From: Alcaligenaceae bacterium
GTDB taxonomy: Bacteria; Pseudomonadota; Gammaproteobacteria; Burkholderiales; Burkholderiaceae_B
DNA length: 64,000 nt
Reading direction: 5' to 3'
NCBI GenBank assembly: GCA_013416405.1
Contig: JACCET010000005.1
Coordinates: 265,365 to 329,364 of the forward strand
The translations under genes were made by a program, and so were the position numbers. The notes beneath the pieces were generated by a model that saw only the letters and a program-made list of their open reading frames with translations, had not been told where the DNA came from and searched no databases. Positions 1 to 11,028 of the stretch are shown one piece after another (the first letter of the stretch is position 1; every line of letters begins with the position of its first letter).

Positions 1-1
1 G

Positions 2-2242
2 GCCGATCGCATGATTGCGGCGGTGTACACGGCACGCGCCAACCGATCGGAACGCAGCGGTCTGGCCTGGATGAATCTGGCCAGTGGCGAATTCCGGGTG
101 ACCGAATGCGCCCCCGATATGCAGGACACCGAGCTGCATCGTATCGAGCCGGCAGAGCTGCTTTGCGCGGAAAGCCTGCGCATGAATCCAGGCAATGGCA
201 TGGCACTGACTGCGCTGCCGGACTGGCACTTTGAAACCGACGGCGCGCGCGATGTGCTGCTTCGGCATTTTGCCGTGGATACGCTGGCCGGTTTCGGGCT
301 GACCGATCTGCCGGTAGCCACTTGTGCAGCGGGCGCCTTGCTGCGCTATGTGAGCCGCACGCAAACACAATCGTTGGCGCATATCCAGACGATACGCACC
401 GACCAGGCGGGCCAATATGTCATACTCGATCCGGTTACCCGCAAGAATCTGGAACTGACGGAAACCATTAGTGGTGAGACCAGTCCTACGCTGTTCTCGA
501 CCCTGGATCATTGCCTGACCCCCATGGGCAGCCGCTTGCTGCGTCGCTGGTTGCATCACCCCTTGCGTGATAACGCAACGGTACAGGCGCGCCAGCAGGT
601 GATAAGTGCCTTTTTATCGGCTCCGCCAGGCGGAGATACGCTGAACGCCCAGGAACCACTGGATACGCTGCGCCAGATGCTGGACCGCTATCCCGATCTG
701 GAACGTATTGCCACGCGCATCGCCTTGCGCTCGGTGCGCCCACGTGAGTTGGCCAGCCTGCGCGAGGCACTGGGTTTGCTGCCCGAAATTGCCCGGCACC
801 TGCAGCAGGCTTTTGTCCATCAACCAACATTACATGCTTATATTCAGAACCTGGGCATAGACCCGGACTTGACCGGGCTTTTGCAACGATCAATAGATCC
901 TGAGCCTGCCATGCTGGTTCGTGAAGGCGGTGTGATTGCCGCAGGCTACGACAGCGAGCTAGACGAGTTGCGCCGCCTGGCGAGCGACAGCGGCGAATTT
1001 CTGGTCGAGCTGGAAGCACGCGAACGCGCGCGCACCGGCATCCCTACCTTACGTGTGGAGTTCAACCGCGTTCACGGCTTCTATATTGAAGTATCGCGCG
1101 GGCAGGTCGATAAGGTTCCGGCTGAATATCGTCGCCGACAAACGCTGAAGAATGCGGAACGCTACATCACGCCCGAGCTCAAGACCTGGGAAGATAAGGT
1201 GCTGTCGGCCAAGGATCGCAGCCTGAGCCGCGAGAAATGGCTGTTTGAGAGTCTGCTGGAGCGGTTGGCGGGCTATGCCGGTGCGCTGTCGCAGTGCGCC
1301 ACCGCCCTGGCGGAAATCGATGCGCTCGCAGCGCTGGCCGAACATGCCCAGGCCAATGACTGGATTGCTCCGGTATTGGTCGAAGGCAACGAAATCGTTA
1401 TTGAAGCCGGACGCCATCCTGTCGTCGAACACAGCATAGAGCGATTTACACCCAATGACTGCGAGTTGGGACCACAGCGGCGCATGCTGCTGATTACCGG
1501 TCCAAATATGGGCGGTAAATCAACTTATATGCGGCAGATCGCACTGATTGCCCTGCTGGCACGCGTAGGCAGTTTTGTGCCCGCACGCTCGGCGCGCATA
1601 GGGCTGATCGATCGTATATTCACCCGTATCGGTGCGGCCGATGACCTGGCGGGCGGGCGCTCGACCTTCATGATGGAAATGACCGAGGCCGCCTCGATTC
1701 TGTCGGCCAGCACACCACAAAGCCTGGTCCTGATGGATGAAATCGGCCGAGGTACATCCACTTATGACGGCTTGGCCCTGGCCTGGTCCATCGCCCATCG
1801 CCTGCTTACACACAACCAGGCACTGACTTTATTTGCCACACATTATTTCGAAATAACGCGTTTGCCGGCCGAGGCAGCCGGCGCGTCCAACGTGCACCTG
1901 GCGGCAGCTGAATCTTCGTCCGGCATTGTGTTCCTGCACGAGGTCCAGGCTGGTCCGGCCAGCCGCAGTTATGGTATTCAGGTCGCGCAGCGGGCGGGCA
2001 TTCCAGCCGCCGTGATCCGGCACGCCAGCCGGGAGCTCTCGCGCCTGGAAGCACAAGGCACCCCCACGCCACAGCTTGATCTTTTCTCGGCTGCAACTGA
2101 TACTGAAGCGGAAACGATGGCAACGGATGGTGTGGAAACCGCAAAGGCTCTGTACGCCGCCCTGGAGCAGATAGATCCCGATCAGCTCACGCCTCGCGAA
2201 GCGCTGGATCTGCTTTATCGTTTGCGCAACGAGCACCTTTAA
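2..2242 (+). CDS. mutS: DNA mismatch repair protein MutS (5' end outside window)
   Basis: MutS binds mismatched or looped DNA and recruits MutL in post-replicative repair. The reading frame is open to the window edge, so the gene is cut at its 5' end; by comparison with E. coli MutS recalled from memory, roughly 130 N-terminal residues (mismatch-binding domain I with its Phe-x-Glu motif) lie outside. Visible are the connector and lever regions, the clamp, and the C-terminal ABC-type ATPase with Walker [10 protein letters not shown] (about nt 1500-1526), the Walker B stretch [16 protein letters not shown] and the following ATH motif. The first in-frame ATG in the window (nt 11) is internal, not the true start. 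Its neighbour cysJ starts 129 bp downstream in the same direction with its own leader. Confidence 0.97.
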   Translation, partial: ADRMIAAVYTARANRSERSGLAWMNLASGEFRVTECAPDMQDTELHRIEPAELLCAESLRMNPGNGMALTALPDWHFETDGARDVLLRHFAVDTLAGFGLTDLPVATCAAGALLRYVSRTQTQSLAHIQTIRTDQAGQYVILDPVTRKNLELTETISGETSPTLFSTLDHCLTPMGSRLLRRWLHHPLRDNATVQARQQVISAFLSAPPGGDTLNAQEPLDTLRQMLDRYPDLERIATRIALRSVRPRELASLREALGLLPEIARHLQQAFVHQPTLHAYIQNLGIDPDLTGLLQRSIDPEPAMLVREGGVIAAGYDSELDELRRLASDSGEFLVELEARERARTGIPTLRVEFNRVHGFYIEVSRGQVDKVPAEYRRRQTLKNAERYITPELKTWEDKVLSAKDRSLSREKWLFESLLERLAGYAGALSQCATALAEIDALAALAEHAQANDWIAPVLVEGNEIVIEAGRHPVVEHSIERFTPNDCELGPQRRMLLITGPNMGGKSTYMRQIALIALLARVGSFVPARSARIGLIDRIFTRIGAADDLAGGRSTFMMEMTEAASILSASTPQSLVLMDEIGRGTSTYDGLALAWSIAHRLLTHNQALTLFATHYFEITRLPAEAAGASNVHLAAAESSSGIVFLHEVQAGPASRSYGIQVAQRAGIPAAVIRHASRELSRLEAQGTPTPQLDLFSAATDTEAETMATDGVETAKALYAALEQIDPDQLTPREALDLLYRLRNEHL

Positions 2243-2371
2243 TCGCGGCAGCGGTGGTATATACGCCCAGCAATATATGCACATAAGCGATATAGAAATA
2301 ATAATCTAGTCGTTCGTGCTGGAGGTCAGGCTACATAGAATGGTCATGAACTTATTGATTATGAGCACGCT

Positions 2372-4177
2372 ATGCTGGCCCCATCTTATCTGCCTGAATC
2401 CAAACAACTGCTGGTCACCGAGCTGGCCGACGGCCTGGAATCCAACGCCTTAAGTTGGCTATCCGGCTATTTTGCGGGCGTCGCCCAAGGCCGCCAATTA
2501 GGCACAAGGCCTGCTGTCGCCAGCCCACCCCTCATCGCTGCCGTTGCCGAGACAAGCACCGCACAACAACTGACTGTACTGTATGGCAGCCAAACCGGTA
2601 ACGCCAAGCGTGTGGCGGAATCATTGTCAGAGCAGGCGCAAAGCCAGGGGCTGAATACCCGCCTGGTCCGGGCCGACCGCTACACCACGCGCGAGCTCAA
2701 GGACGAGCAGCTGTTGTATGTGGTCATCAGCACGCAAGGCGATGGCGATCCGCCGGATGACGCATTGGCATTTGTGGAATTTCTGAACGGCCGGCGCGCA
2801 CCCAAGCTGCCAAAATTGAAATATGCCGTACTGGGGCTGGGCGATTCCAGCTATCCCATGTTCTGCGGTATTGCCCAGCGCATAGACACTCGCTTACAGG
2901 AACTGGGTGCAACGCGCCTGCACGAAACCGGCACAGCAGACCTGGACATAGAAACCATCGCCGTGCCCTGGCAGGACGCGGCCATTCAAGAGGCCCGCAA
3001 GGCGCTCAAGCAGCCCGAGATTCCTAGTGCCAGCGTCACCACACTGCATCCAAAAACAGGCACAGCCACCCGCGACAAGCCCTTACTTGCAGAGCTGCTG
3101 CTGAATCAGCCCATCACTGGCCGTAGCAGCGATAAGGATATTCGTCATCTGGAGATTTCCCTGGAAGGCAGCGGGCTGAGCTATCAGCCAGGTGACGCGC
3201 TGGGCGTATGGCCGGTTCAGTCCGCCGCCCTGGTCGACCAGGTGCTGGACATTCTGAATCTGTCTCCTGACGAAATCCTGACCATCGGCAACGCCACACA
3301 CAGCGTCAAGGAATGGCTGGGCCGCCATCGCGAAATCACTCAGTTGACCAAGCCATTTCTGGTTGCGCATGCAGCACTGGCGCAGAACGATGAACTGACA
3401 TCCTTGCTGCAACCCGAAGCCTCGGACGAGTTTCGCACACTGCTCGCCACGCGACAGCTGGTCGACATACTGAAGGCCTACCCCGCCAGCTGGACGGCAC
3501 AAGGTTTGATCAAGGCCTTGCGCCCGCTCACACCTCGCATGTATTCCATCGCTTCGAGCCAGACCGTGGTCGACGAGGAAGTCCATTTGACGCTGGCCAA
3601 TGTAGCTTACGAATATGAGGGCGAAGCACGCTGGGGCGTCACCTCGCATTTCCTGTCGAGTCTGAATGAGGGTGAGCAGCTGCCTATTTTCATCGAAGAG
3701 AATCAACGCTTTCGCCTGCCTGCGGACGGCTCACGCGATGTCATCATGATAGGACCCGGCACCGGTATTGCTCCATTTCGCGCCTTTGTGCAGGAGCGCA
3801 GCGCCACTAGCACCAGCGGGCGCAACTGGCTTTTCTTTGGCAACCCGTATTTTTCATCGGACTTTCTGTATCAGACTGAATGGCAGCAAGCCCTTGCGGA
3901 CGGTAACTTGCATCGCCTGGATCTGGCTTTCTCGCGGGATCAGGCACACAAGATTTACGTACAGGACAAACTACGCGAACATGCCAGTGATCTCTTCGAC
4001 TGGATTCAAAGCGGCGCCCATATCTACGTATGCGGCGATGCCACGCACATGGCCAAAGACGTGCATCAGGCCTTGCTGGATATTGCACAACAGGAAGGCG
4101 GACTGGATGCGGCCCAAGCCAAGGAATGGCTGGACGAACTGGCTGCCCAGGGCCGCTACGCCCGCGACGTTTATTGA
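2372..4177 (+). CDS. cysJ: Sulfite reductase [NADPH] flavoprotein alpha subunit
   Basis: CysJ passes electrons from NADPH through FAD and FMN to the CysI hemoprotein, for six-electron reduction of sulfite to sulfide in cysteine synthesis. The 601-residue length fits the family. Domain order is as expected: a short N-terminal segment, a flavodoxin/FMN domain beginning at [14 protein letters not shown] (about residues 67-80), an FAD domain with the RMYSIASS motif near residue 390, an NADPH domain with [12 protein letters not shown] near 460, and the family C-terminus YARDVY. It starts the cysJ-cysI-cysG series; cysI follows after 11 bp. The ATG chosen has only a weak upstream purine stretch, so the exact start is less certain than the identity. 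Confidence 0.95.
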   Translation: MLAPSYLPESKQLLVTELADGLESNALSWLSGYFAGVAQGRQLGTRPAVASPPLIAAVAETSTAQQLTVLYGSQTGNAKRVAESLSEQAQSQGLNTRLVRADRYTTRELKDEQLLYVVISTQGDGDPPDDALAFVEFLNGRRAPKLPKLKYAVLGLGDSSYPMFCGIAQRIDTRLQELGATRLHETGTADLDIETIAVPWQDAAIQEARKALKQPEIPSASVTTLHPKTGTATRDKPLLAELLLNQPITGRSSDKDIRHLEISLEGSGLSYQPGDALGVWPVQSAALVDQVLDILNLSPDEILTIGNATHSVKEWLGRHREITQLTKPFLVAHAALAQNDELTSLLQPEASDEFRTLLATRQLVDILKAYPASWTAQGLIKALRPLTPRMYSIASSQTVVDEEVHLTLANVAYEYEGEARWGVTSHFLSSLNEGEQLPIFIEENQRFRLPADGSRDVIMIGPGTGIAPFRAFVQERSATSTSGRNWLFFGNPYFSSDFLYQTEWQQALADGNLHRLDLAFSRDQAHKIYVQDKLREHASDLFDWIQSGAHIYVCGDATHMAKDVHQALLDIAQQEGGLDAAQAKEWLDELAAQGRYARDVY

Positions 4178-4188
4178 TCAGGATAGTC

Positions 4189-5892
4189 ATGAGCAACACC
4201 ACCCTTACCCACCTTGAGCAAATCAAAGCAAACAGCCGACACTTGCGCGGCACCATAGAAGAAGGGCTGAACGACCCGGTTACTGGCGCCATCAGCGACG
4301 ACGACAACAAACTGCTGAAATTTCACGGTAGTTATCAGCAAGATGACCGCGACATTCGAGATGAACGTCGCAAACAAAAGCTTGAACCCGCCTATTCATT
4401 CATGATCAGGGCCCGCCTGCCTGGCGGCGTGGTCACTCCCGACCAGTGGCTGGTATTCGACGATATTGCAAGCACCTATGCCGGACGTGGTCTGCGTATC
4501 ACCACACGGCAAACCTTCCAATGGCATGGGGTAATCAAACGCGATCTGAAGCCCACCATGCAGGCCATCAACAAAGCCATGGCCACCACCATCGCCGCCT
4601 GCGGCGACGTCAATCGCCAGGTGGTCAGTTCGGTCAACCCGCTGCTGTCCAGCCAGCATCAACTGGTTCAGGACTGGGCCCAAAAGCTGTCCGACCATTT
4701 TATTCCGCGAACCCGGGCCTATCATGAGATCTGGCTTGATGGCGAAAAAATCACCGATGAACCCGAGGTGGAGCCTATTTACGGCGACCTTTATCTGCCA
4801 CGCAAGTTCAAGATCGGCATTGCCATCCCGCCCACCAACGACATTGACGTATTCGCACAAGACCTGGGCCTGATCGCCATCATAGAAAACGACGTGTTGC
4901 TGGGTTTCAATGTGGCTATCGGCGGCGGCATGGGTGCCACCCACGGCGACGACACCACTTATCCAAGACTAGGCAGCCTGATTGGCTTTGTAGAACCCGA
5001 ACAGCTGATTGCCATTGCTGAAGGCGTGGTGACTTTGCAGCGCGACCATGGCAATCGCCAGGAACGCCAGCATGCACGCCTGAAGTACACCATAGATAAT
5101 CACGGCCTCGACTGGTTCAAGGATCAGCTGGAAGCACGTACCGGCATCACCCTGCTGCCTGTGCGCAGCTATCAATTCGATCAGAATGGTGACCGCTACG
5201 GTTGGGAGCAAGGTGAAGACGGGCAATGGCATCTGGGCCTGTATATTGAATCCGGACGACTGTGGGATGAAGGCGGGCTGCAACTGCAGACCGGGATACG
5301 CGAAATTGCCAGGATTCATAAAGGCGAATTCCGCATGACCTGCAACCAGAATCTGGTCATATCCAACGTCAAGGCCAAGGATCGCAACAAGATAGACAAG
5401 CTAGTTGTCCAATATGGCCTGGATGGCTATAAGCAACAAAGTGGAATACGCCGCCACAGTATCGCTTGCGTAGCGTTGCCCACCTGTGGCCTGGCCATGG
5501 CGGAAAGCGAACGCTACCTGCCCGAGCTGCTGCCCAAACTGGAAGCCTTGCTGGATCAGCACGGCCTGGCCAACGAGCCTATTGTGCTACGCCTGTCAGG
5601 TTGCCCGAATGGCTGTTCACGCCCCTATCTTGGCGAGATCGCGCTGGTGGGTCGTGCACCGGGCCGCTACGATCTGCGCCTGGGTGCCAACTACACCGGT
5701 GAAAGGCTGAACGTCACCTATCGCCAGAATATCGACGAAGCCGAAATACTCAATACCCTGGATAGCCTGTTCGGAGCCTATGCCCTTGAGCGTCAGCACA
5801 ACGAGAAATTCGGCGATTTCCTGGTACGCAGCAAGGCGATTCCGGCCCCGACGCAAAAACTGATACCTATTGTCCTGGCCGCAGTGGTATAA
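4189..5892 (+). CDS. cysI: Sulfite reductase [NADPH] hemoprotein beta subunit
   Basis: CysI carries siroheme coupled to a [4Fe-4S] cluster and reduces sulfite to sulfide, receiving electrons from CysJ. The protein is 567 residues from ATG 4189, which lies 11 bp after cysJ; the longer open frame running back into cysJ is not the gene. The four cluster ligands are visible as Cys427 and Cys433 (CVALPTC) and Cys472 and Cys476 (GCPNGC). The N-terminal substrate-binding half includes [16 protein letters not shown], with basic residues typical of the siroheme/sulfite pocket. The gene is followed by a GC-rich hairpin and then cysG, which supplies the siroheme cofactor, so cofactor and apoenzyme are encoded together. 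Confidence 0.96.
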   Translation: MSNTTLTHLEQIKANSRHLRGTIEEGLNDPVTGAISDDDNKLLKFHGSYQQDDRDIRDERRKQKLEPAYSFMIRARLPGGVVTPDQWLVFDDIASTYAGRGLRITTRQTFQWHGVIKRDLKPTMQAINKAMATTIAACGDVNRQVVSSVNPLLSSQHQLVQDWAQKLSDHFIPRTRAYHEIWLDGEKITDEPEVEPIYGDLYLPRKFKIGIAIPPTNDIDVFAQDLGLIAIIENDVLLGFNVAIGGGMGATHGDDTTYPRLGSLIGFVEPEQLIAIAEGVVTLQRDHGNRQERQHARLKYTIDNHGLDWFKDQLEARTGITLLPVRSYQFDQNGDRYGWEQGEDGQWHLGLYIESGRLWDEGGLQLQTGIREIARIHKGEFRMTCNQNLVISNVKAKDRNKIDKLVVQYGLDGYKQQSGIRRHSIACVALPTCGLAMAESERYLPELLPKLEALLDQHGLANEPIVLRLSGCPNGCSRPYLGEIALVGRAPGRYDLRLGANYTGERLNVTYRQNIDEAEILNTLDSLFGAYALERQHNEKFGDFLVRSKAIPAPTQKLIPIVLAAVV

Positions 5893-5899
5893 CCTTTCT

Positions 5900-5922
5900 C
5901 CGGCCGGCATTTTGCCGGCCGG
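5900..5922 (+). terminator. GC-rich hairpin between cysI and cysG
   Basis: A 9-bp perfect inverted repeat (CCGGCCGGC / GCCGGCCGG) with a 5-nt loop lies just after the cysI stop. There is no following T-run, so it may attenuate or stabilise the 3' end of the cysJI message rather than terminate it fully; cysG starts 47 bp further on. Confidence 0.5.
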
Positions 5923-5969
5923 GTCGCCTTCGATAGCAAATCAGGCACAGACAGACCCCATCATCCTCT

Positions 5970-7367
5970 ATGCGATTATTTCCCCTTTTTGCCGACCTGA
6001 GTGGGCGGCGCGTTCTGGTTGTAGGCGGCGGCGCAGTAGCCGAACGCAAAGTAAAAAGCCTGCTGACCTCGGGTGCCCTGGTCACGGTCGGCACCCCACA
6101 AGCCACCGATGCGCTGGAGCAATTGCAGGCACAAAATCGTATCCAGCGATTGCATGGGCACTTCCATCCCGATTGGCTGGCTGATCTATGGCTGGTGGTT
6201 GCCGCCACTGATGATAGAGAGCTGAATCGTCGGATTGCCGAACTGGCCGATGCACAAAGACTCTTCATCAATGTGGTCGACGACCCCGAACTGTCTTCAT
6301 TCCAGGTTCCTTCCATTGTCGATCGCTCACCGTTGACCATTGCCATATCGTCGGCCGGCAGCGCACCGGTACTTGCACGCCGTGTACGCGAACGCATAGA
6401 AACCCTGTTTGACCACACGTTGGGCTCGTTGGCGACATTGGCCGCCAAGTACCGCCCCGCCATACGTCAGGCTCGCCCCGAACTGCGCCCACGCCGTGAA
6501 TTCTATGATTGGCTGCTGGATGGCCCGGTGGCGGCCGCACTGCGCCGACAGCAACCGGAGCAGGCCGCGCAACTGCTGGAGCAAGCGCTGGAGCAACCAC
6601 AAGTCACTGTCAGCGGCAAAGTATTGCTGGTGGGAGCGGGCCCTGGCGATCCCGGGCTGCTTACCCTGAAGGCGCTACGTGCGCTGAATGAAGCAGACGT
6701 CATTTTGTACGACCGCCTGGTCGACGCCTCCATATTGGAATTGGCTCGTCGTGACGCCGAGCAGATTGCGGTAGGAAAAATTCCCGGCGAAGATCACAAT
6801 GCCACGCAAGCCAGAATACACGCGCTCATGCTGGAACGCGCCCAGCAAGGGCAACTAGTGGTTCGCCTGAAGGGCGGAGACGCCTTTGTATTTGGACGCG
6901 GCGGAGAAGAACTGGAGTTTCTACGCCAGCACCGGGTACCGTACGAAGTGGTACCCGGCATTACTGCGGCGCTAGCCTGCGCTGCTTACGCAGGCATTCC
7001 CCTGACACACCGTGATCACGCGCAATCGGTCCGGCTGATCACCGCCCATTGCCGTCAGGACACCATGCTTGAAGATTGGCCCGCGTTGGCGCAGCCTCAT
7101 CAGACACTGGCCTTTTACATGGGGGTCAGTCAGGTGGATTGGGTAGCCAGGCAGTTAATGGACCATGGCCGCTCGGGGGACACCCCATTTGCCATCATTG
7201 AAAATGGCACCCGTGAATCGCAGCGCGTGCTGCATGGCCTGTTGAAAGATATGGCGCAGTTGGCGCGCCAGCACGAAATCAAGGCGCCGTCGTTGCTGCT
7301 GATTGGTGAAGTCACAGCACTTGCCCCCACGCTGGAGTGGTTCGGCGCCAGCATTCCTGGCCACTGA
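5970..7367 (+). CDS. cysG: Siroheme synthase (trifunctional CysG)
   Basis: CysG turns uroporphyrinogen III into siroheme in three steps: double SAM-dependent methylation, NAD-dependent oxidation of precorrin-2, and ferrochelation. The 465-residue protein has the expected fused layout. An N-terminal Met8/SirC-type dehydrogenase-chelatase half has a Rossmann motif [14 protein letters not shown] (about residues 14-27). A C-terminal uroporphyrinogen-III C-methyltransferase half begins near residue 215 with [18 protein letters not shown] and contains [18 protein letters not shown]. Its position directly after cysJI fits supply of siroheme to CysI. The ATG at 5970 lacks a strong Shine-Dalgarno sequence. 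Confidence 0.95.
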   Translation: MRLFPLFADLSGRRVLVVGGGAVAERKVKSLLTSGALVTVGTPQATDALEQLQAQNRIQRLHGHFHPDWLADLWLVVAATDDRELNRRIAELADAQRLFINVVDDPELSSFQVPSIVDRSPLTIAISSAGSAPVLARRVRERIETLFDHTLGSLATLAAKYRPAIRQARPELRPRREFYDWLLDGPVAAALRRQQPEQAAQLLEQALEQPQVTVSGKVLLVGAGPGDPGLLTLKALRALNEADVILYDRLVDASILELARRDAEQIAVGKIPGEDHNATQARIHALMLERAQQGQLVVRLKGGDAFVFGRGGEELEFLRQHRVPYEVVPGITAALACAAYAGIPLTHRDHAQSVRLITAHCRQDTMLEDWPALAQPHQTLAFYMGVSQVDWVARQLMDHGRSGDTPFAIIENGTRESQRVLHGLLKDMAQLARQHEIKAPSLLLIGEVTALAPTLEWFGASIPGH

Positions 7368-7371
7368 AACC

Positions 7372-7406
7372 GGCCAACACTAAAAACTGCTTATTCAGTG
7401 TTGGCC
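7372..7406. terminator. Hairpin between convergent cysG and bamC
   Basis: A 10-bp perfect inverted repeat (GGCCAACACT / AGTGTTGGCC) sits in the 50-bp gap between the converging ends of cysG and bamC, as expected for a bidirectional terminator. The loop carries an A-run on the + strand, but there are no long flanking T-runs. Confidence 0.55.
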
Positions 7407-7417
7407 AGCTTCATGGA

Positions 7418-8563
7418 CTAGTTCATGTGCGACACCAGCACTGTAATGATGCGGCGTGCTGTATCAGTGTCTTGCACCTGGCCGTTCTGATCAAGTACGG
7501 TCACGAGCGAACTGGAACCTTGATCGGCCACATGTATCCGATAAGGAACCGCTTCGGCAGTATTACGTGAACCGAACAGGCGACCCATGAAGTTCTGCTG
7601 CTCGATTTTCTCGCCAGTATCGCTGTCCAGGTAGCGAATGAAGTAGTCGCCCGAGGAACGGTTACGGTCTTCAAGGGAGAAGCCCGCCGAATCAATCGCC
7701 ACGCCAACACGACGCCATGCCCGATCAAAGGATTCGGCCAGCGTCAGGGAAGCCTGGCCTTCGGCGGCCTGTATGACTTGAGGCTGTCCGGCGGTGCGTT
7801 CGGCCTGAGCGACCATGGCGCTGGCGTTACGCACGTCGGTGCCCAGATAAACCATTAGGCGCGCCAACATGGCGGCATTCAGGCCGGGATCTTCCTCGCC
7901 CATGGCCCACTTGAACGAAGAGGCTACGTCGCCGCTGCCGCTTCCACCAACGGCCGTTTCAACCATGTGGTCGTGGCTGATATAGACCTCGGTGGTGCCG
8001 TTGACCCGTTCAAGCCGCGTACGGAAACGCTCGCGTTCTCCGCTGTCGTAGACGGACTCGATGATGGAGCCCAAGGCGTTGCGTATCCAGCCTTCGGGAA
8101 TCTTGGCCCGGTTCTCGGCCCAATCGGTTTCCATAAGGCCTGCTCGCGGATCTTGCGAGTGGATGGTGAAGCCCTGCTCACCCCAGAATTCGACTATCTT
8201 GGGATAGACGTCTTCGGCCTTCTGATCAACCACCAGCCAGCGCAGATCACCGTCGCGCATGACCTGTATGCCACCCGTCTGGGGTAGTATTTTCTCGCTC
8301 GCGCTGGTGTTCTGTTCCAGCTGCTGATTCTGAGCATATTCGCTGAACGTCGTCGTGCCCTCGGGGGCGCGATAACGGGCATCACGATTTGCTTGGGTCA
8401 GGTCAGGTGGAATGCTGAGCGGATCGCCGGCAACCGTACTTTTATAGTCGACAGCCTCTTCGGTGCCCAGCGCCTGATTCAGGGTGGAGCAGCCTGACAG
8501 CATCAGCATGCCCAGGCTCAGCGTGACGCCGATGCAACGTTTATTCATACGCATATTAATCAT
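7418..8563 (-). CDS. bamC: Outer membrane protein assembly factor BamC (lipoprotein)
   Basis: BamC is an accessory lipoprotein of the BAM complex that inserts beta-barrel proteins into the outer membrane. The translation begins with a type II signal peptide ending in the lipobox LSGC, followed by a flexible low-complexity segment and the two helix-grip domains of the NlpB/BamC family. The start is placed at ATG 8563, two bases beyond the dapA stop, because the longer frame runs back inside dapA; ATG 8554 or 8548 are equally possible, and none has a strong ribosome binding site, suggesting translational coupling to dapA. Gene order dapA-bamC matches other proteobacteria. Confidence 0.88.
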   Translation of the reverse strand: MINMRMNKRCIGVTLSLGMLMLSGCSTLNQALGTEEAVDYKSTVAGDPLSIPPDLTQANRDARYRAPEGTTTFSEYAQNQQLEQNTSASEKILPQTGGIQVMRDGDLRWLVVDQKAEDVYPKIVEFWGEQGFTIHSQDPRAGLMETDWAENRAKIPEGWIRNALGSIIESVYDSGERERFRTRLERVNGTTEVYISHDHMVETAVGGSGSGDVASSFKWAMGEEDPGLNAAMLARLMVYLGTDVRNASAMVAQAERTAGQPQVIQAAEGQASLTLAESFDRAWRRVGVAIDSAGFSLEDRNRSSGDYFIRYLDSDTGEKIEQQNFMGRLFGSRNTAEAVPYRIHVADQGSSSLVTVLDQNGQVQDTDTARRIITVLVSHMN

Positions 8564-8565
8564 TT

Positions 8566-9471
8566 TCAGAGTAAGCCAGCTTCTTTCAGTGAAGCGCGCA
8601 CCAAGCCATGATGCTGCTCGTGCAAGGCGGTTAACGGTAAGCGATAGCCCAGCTGGGTAAGGCCCATTTCTGCTACGGCCCACTTGACGGGTATGGGGTT
8701 GGACTCGATAAACAGCACTTTGTTCAAGGTAGCCAGACGTGCATTGAGCTGACGCGCCAGCACGGCATTGCCCTGTACCGCAGCCATGCACATCTCGTGC
8801 ATGAGTCGCGGGGCGACGTTCGCGGTGACAGAGATGTTGCCTTGTCCGCCCAGAAGCATCAGGGCGATGGCTGTGGCGTCATCGCCACTGAATACCTGGA
8901 ATCCGGCCGGAACATCTCGCAGCAGCAATGCAGCGCGACCGATATCGCCGGTGGCGTCCTTGATGCCGATGATGCCGGGCACCTGAGCCAAACGCAGTAT
9001 GGTGTCGTTGCTCATGTCAGCGACAGTACGGCCCGGTACGTTATACAGGATGGCAGGCAGGTCGACCGCTTCGGAAATGGCCTTGAAGTGCTGGTACAGC
9101 CCTTCCTGCGTAGGCTTGTTGTAGTAAGGAACCACAGACAGCCCTGCCTGCGCGCCCACGTCTTTGGCGTGCTGCGAAAGTTCGATGGCTTCTGACGTGG
9201 AGTTACCACCGATGCCGGCTACGACGGGCAGCCTTCCGGCGGAATGCTCGACCGCAATCTGGATGAGCTCGACATGTTCTTCGACGCTGACAGTGGGGGA
9301 CTCGCCCGATGTGCCGACCACGACCAACCCGTCGGTACCCTGCCCTATATGCCAGTCGATCAACTTTCGATAGGCATCGAAGTCAAGGCTGCCATCAGGC
9401 AGCATAGGCGTAATTAGGGCTACCAGGCTGCCCTGGAATGTAGGAATCGCAGAATCCGTGCTTGTTGCCAT
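8566..9471 (-). CDS. dapA: 4-hydroxy-tetrahydrodipicolinate synthase
   Basis: DapA condenses pyruvate with aspartate semialdehyde, the first committed step of lysine and diaminopimelate synthesis. The protein is 301 residues, a normal length. The class I aldolase signature is clear: [12 protein letters not shown] near the N-terminus, [10 protein letters not shown] with the proton-relay Tyr, and the Schiff-base Lys in [10 protein letters not shown]. Upstream on the minus strand an AGGAG lies about 12 nt before the ATG. The bamC gene follows after two bases, so the two are almost certainly co-transcribed. Confidence 0.96.
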   Translation of the reverse strand: MATSTDSAIPTFQGSLVALITPMLPDGSLDFDAYRKLIDWHIGQGTDGLVVVGTSGESPTVSVEEHVELIQIAVEHSAGRLPVVAGIGGNSTSEAIELSQHAKDVGAQAGLSVVPYYNKPTQEGLYQHFKAISEAVDLPAILYNVPGRTVADMSNDTILRLAQVPGIIGIKDATGDIGRAALLLRDVPAGFQVFSGDDATAIALMLLGGQGNISVTANVAPRLMHEMCMAAVQGNAVLARQLNARLATLNKVLFIESNPIPVKWAVAEMGLTQLGYRLPLTALHEQHHGLVRASLKEAGLL

Positions 9472-9546
9472 GATGAGAATGATCTCCTAGAACTCACCGT
9501 AAACGGGAACTTATCAACCCACAAGTTTACCGGATTAGCGGGCACA

Positions 9547-10197
9547 TTATAAAAACCAGCCAACAATTAACTGGCCAAAAGCCAATATGGGGCCCAGCAC
9601 TACCCACAGCACGCCCGTCAGCATTAAAACTATCAGTATCAGCAGGCCATAAGGTTCAATTCGTGAAAACTGCCAGGCCATGCGGCTGGGCAGCAAACTG
9701 AACACAATTCGCCCACCATCCAGCGGCGGCAACGGCACCAGGTTCAGCGCCATCAGAATCAGGTTGACCTGTATGCCTGCGATGGTCATCTGCACCCAAA
9801 AATCACCCTGGTTCGCGCCTGTTTCGGCCAACAAACGCAGGCCCAGGGCCCAGATTATGGCCATGACCAGGTTAGAGGCCGGCCCCGCCAGCGCTACCCA
9901 CAACATATCGCGCTTGGGGCGGCGCAAGCGGCCCCAGTCGACCGGCACGGGCTTGGCCCAGCCAAACAGCAGACCACCCCCGCCCAACAACTTGGTACTG
10001 AACAGGAGCACCAGTGGCACGATAATGGTGCCCACCGGATCAATATGACGTATGGGATTCAGGCTGATGCGCCCCGCCTGCCAGGCGGTGGGATCGCCGA
10101 ACATTCGCGCCACATAGCCGTGTGCAGCCTCGTGCAGGGTAATGCCAAAGAGCACAGGAAGAGCATAAACCGTTATCGTTTGTATCAACGCATCCAT
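9547..10197 (-). CDS. Site-2-protease-like M50 family membrane metalloprotease
   Basis: A 216-residue polytopic membrane protein with the zinc motif HEAAH in the first membrane segment (residues about 22-26) and the third metal ligand in the later NLVPLPPLDGG motif. Both are diagnostic of compact M50/S2P intramembrane proteases. Four to six hydrophobic segments are evident. It lacks the PDZ domain of RseP, so it belongs to the short, functionally undefined branch found in many betaproteobacteria. It sits between dapA and a YciO-like gene on the same strand. The substrate is unknown. Confidence 0.85.
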   Translation of the reverse strand: MDALIQTITVYALPVLFGITLHEAAHGYVARMFGDPTAWQAGRISLNPIRHIDPVGTIIVPLVLLFSTKLLGGGGLLFGWAKPVPVDWGRLRRPKRDMLWVALAGPASNLVMAIIWALGLRLLAETGANQGDFWVQMTIAGIQVNLILMALNLVPLPPLDGGRIVFSLLPSRMAWQFSRIEPYGLLILIVLMLTGVLWVVLGPILAFGQLIVGWFL

Positions 10198-10272
10198 AAA
10201 TATCCGGGAAGAATGGCTGGCTGCCGGTGATGCCGGGCAGATCCAAAATGAGCGCGCCTGGAAATCAGAGTA

Positions 10273-10899
10273 TTAATCCAGGCCAAGCGCAGACAAATCG
10301 CCTTGCCCGCGACGTATGACTTCAGGTGCCGCGCCGGTCAGGTCGAGCACCGTGGTGGGCGCCAGCACGCAAGCGCCGCCGTCTATGACAGCGGCAAGCT
10401 CGTTGGCATAACGATCGTATATGGCCTGTCCATCATTCATGGGCTCATCTTCATCTTCAGGTATCAGGGTGGTAGACATAAGCGGCGTGCCGGCCGCCTC
10501 GATGAGAGCCAGAGCCACCGGATGATCGGGCACCCGTATGCCTATGGTCTTGCGCGAGGGGTGGGACACCCGCCGGGGCACTTCCCGGGTTGCTTCAAGA
10601 ATGAAAGTCCAGGGCCCGGGAGTAGCCATTTTCAAAAATCGGTATTGGCGATTGTCTACTTTTGCGAAGTGGCCTATTTCAGCCAGATCGCGACAAAGCA
10701 GGGTCAAGTGATGACGTTCGTCCAGGCCGCGCAGACGGCGCAAGGCGTCGGCCGCTGGTTTGTCGTCCAGGCGTGCGACCACCGCATAGCTTGAATCGGT
10801 AGGTACGGCCACCAGGCCACCTTTGGCCAACAGTTCACCCGCCTGCTTAAGCAAGCGAGCCTGAGGATTTTGCGGGTGAACGACGAAATATTGAGCCAT
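10273..10899 (-). CDS. YciO/YrdC/Sua5-family protein (threonylcarbamoyl-AMP synthase-like)
   Basis: A 208-residue protein of the YrdC/Sua5 superfamily, whose best-known members make threonylcarbamoyl-AMP for the t6A modification of tRNA. The N-terminal PTDSSYAVVARLDD and the later GPWTFILEATREVPRR and TIGIRVPDHP stretches are family motifs. The overall form, starting HPQNPQARLL, resembles the YciO branch, which is related to but not proven equivalent to TsaC. ATG 10899 has AGGA eight bases upstream. It is probably co-transcribed with the M50 protease downstream. Confidence 0.82.
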   Translation of the reverse strand: MAQYFVVHPQNPQARLLKQAGELLAKGGLVAVPTDSSYAVVARLDDKPAADALRRLRGLDERHHLTLLCRDLAEIGHFAKVDNRQYRFLKMATPGPWTFILEATREVPRRVSHPSRKTIGIRVPDHPVALALIEAAGTPLMSTTLIPEDEDEPMNDGQAIYDRYANELAAVIDGGACVLAPTTVLDLTGAAPEVIRRGQGDLSALGLD

Positions 10900-11028
10900 T
10901 TAACGTATCCTAACATTCTTGATGGGTGAGTTTAAGTTCACTTGACGCTACAGGCAATAAAATCAACTTCTTTCCATAATACAAAGGGCGTGCGGCTACC
11001 AAAAGCCGCCGCGACGCAAGGAACCCCT

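Noticed and set aside
4030..4188. Longer N-terminus of CysI beginning inside cysJ.
   Set aside because: The extra residues are cysJ sequence read in another frame; ATG 4189 after the cysJ stop fits the family start.
8564..8791. N-terminal extension of BamC within dapA.
   Set aside because: It would precede the lipoprotein signal peptide, which must be at the N-terminus.
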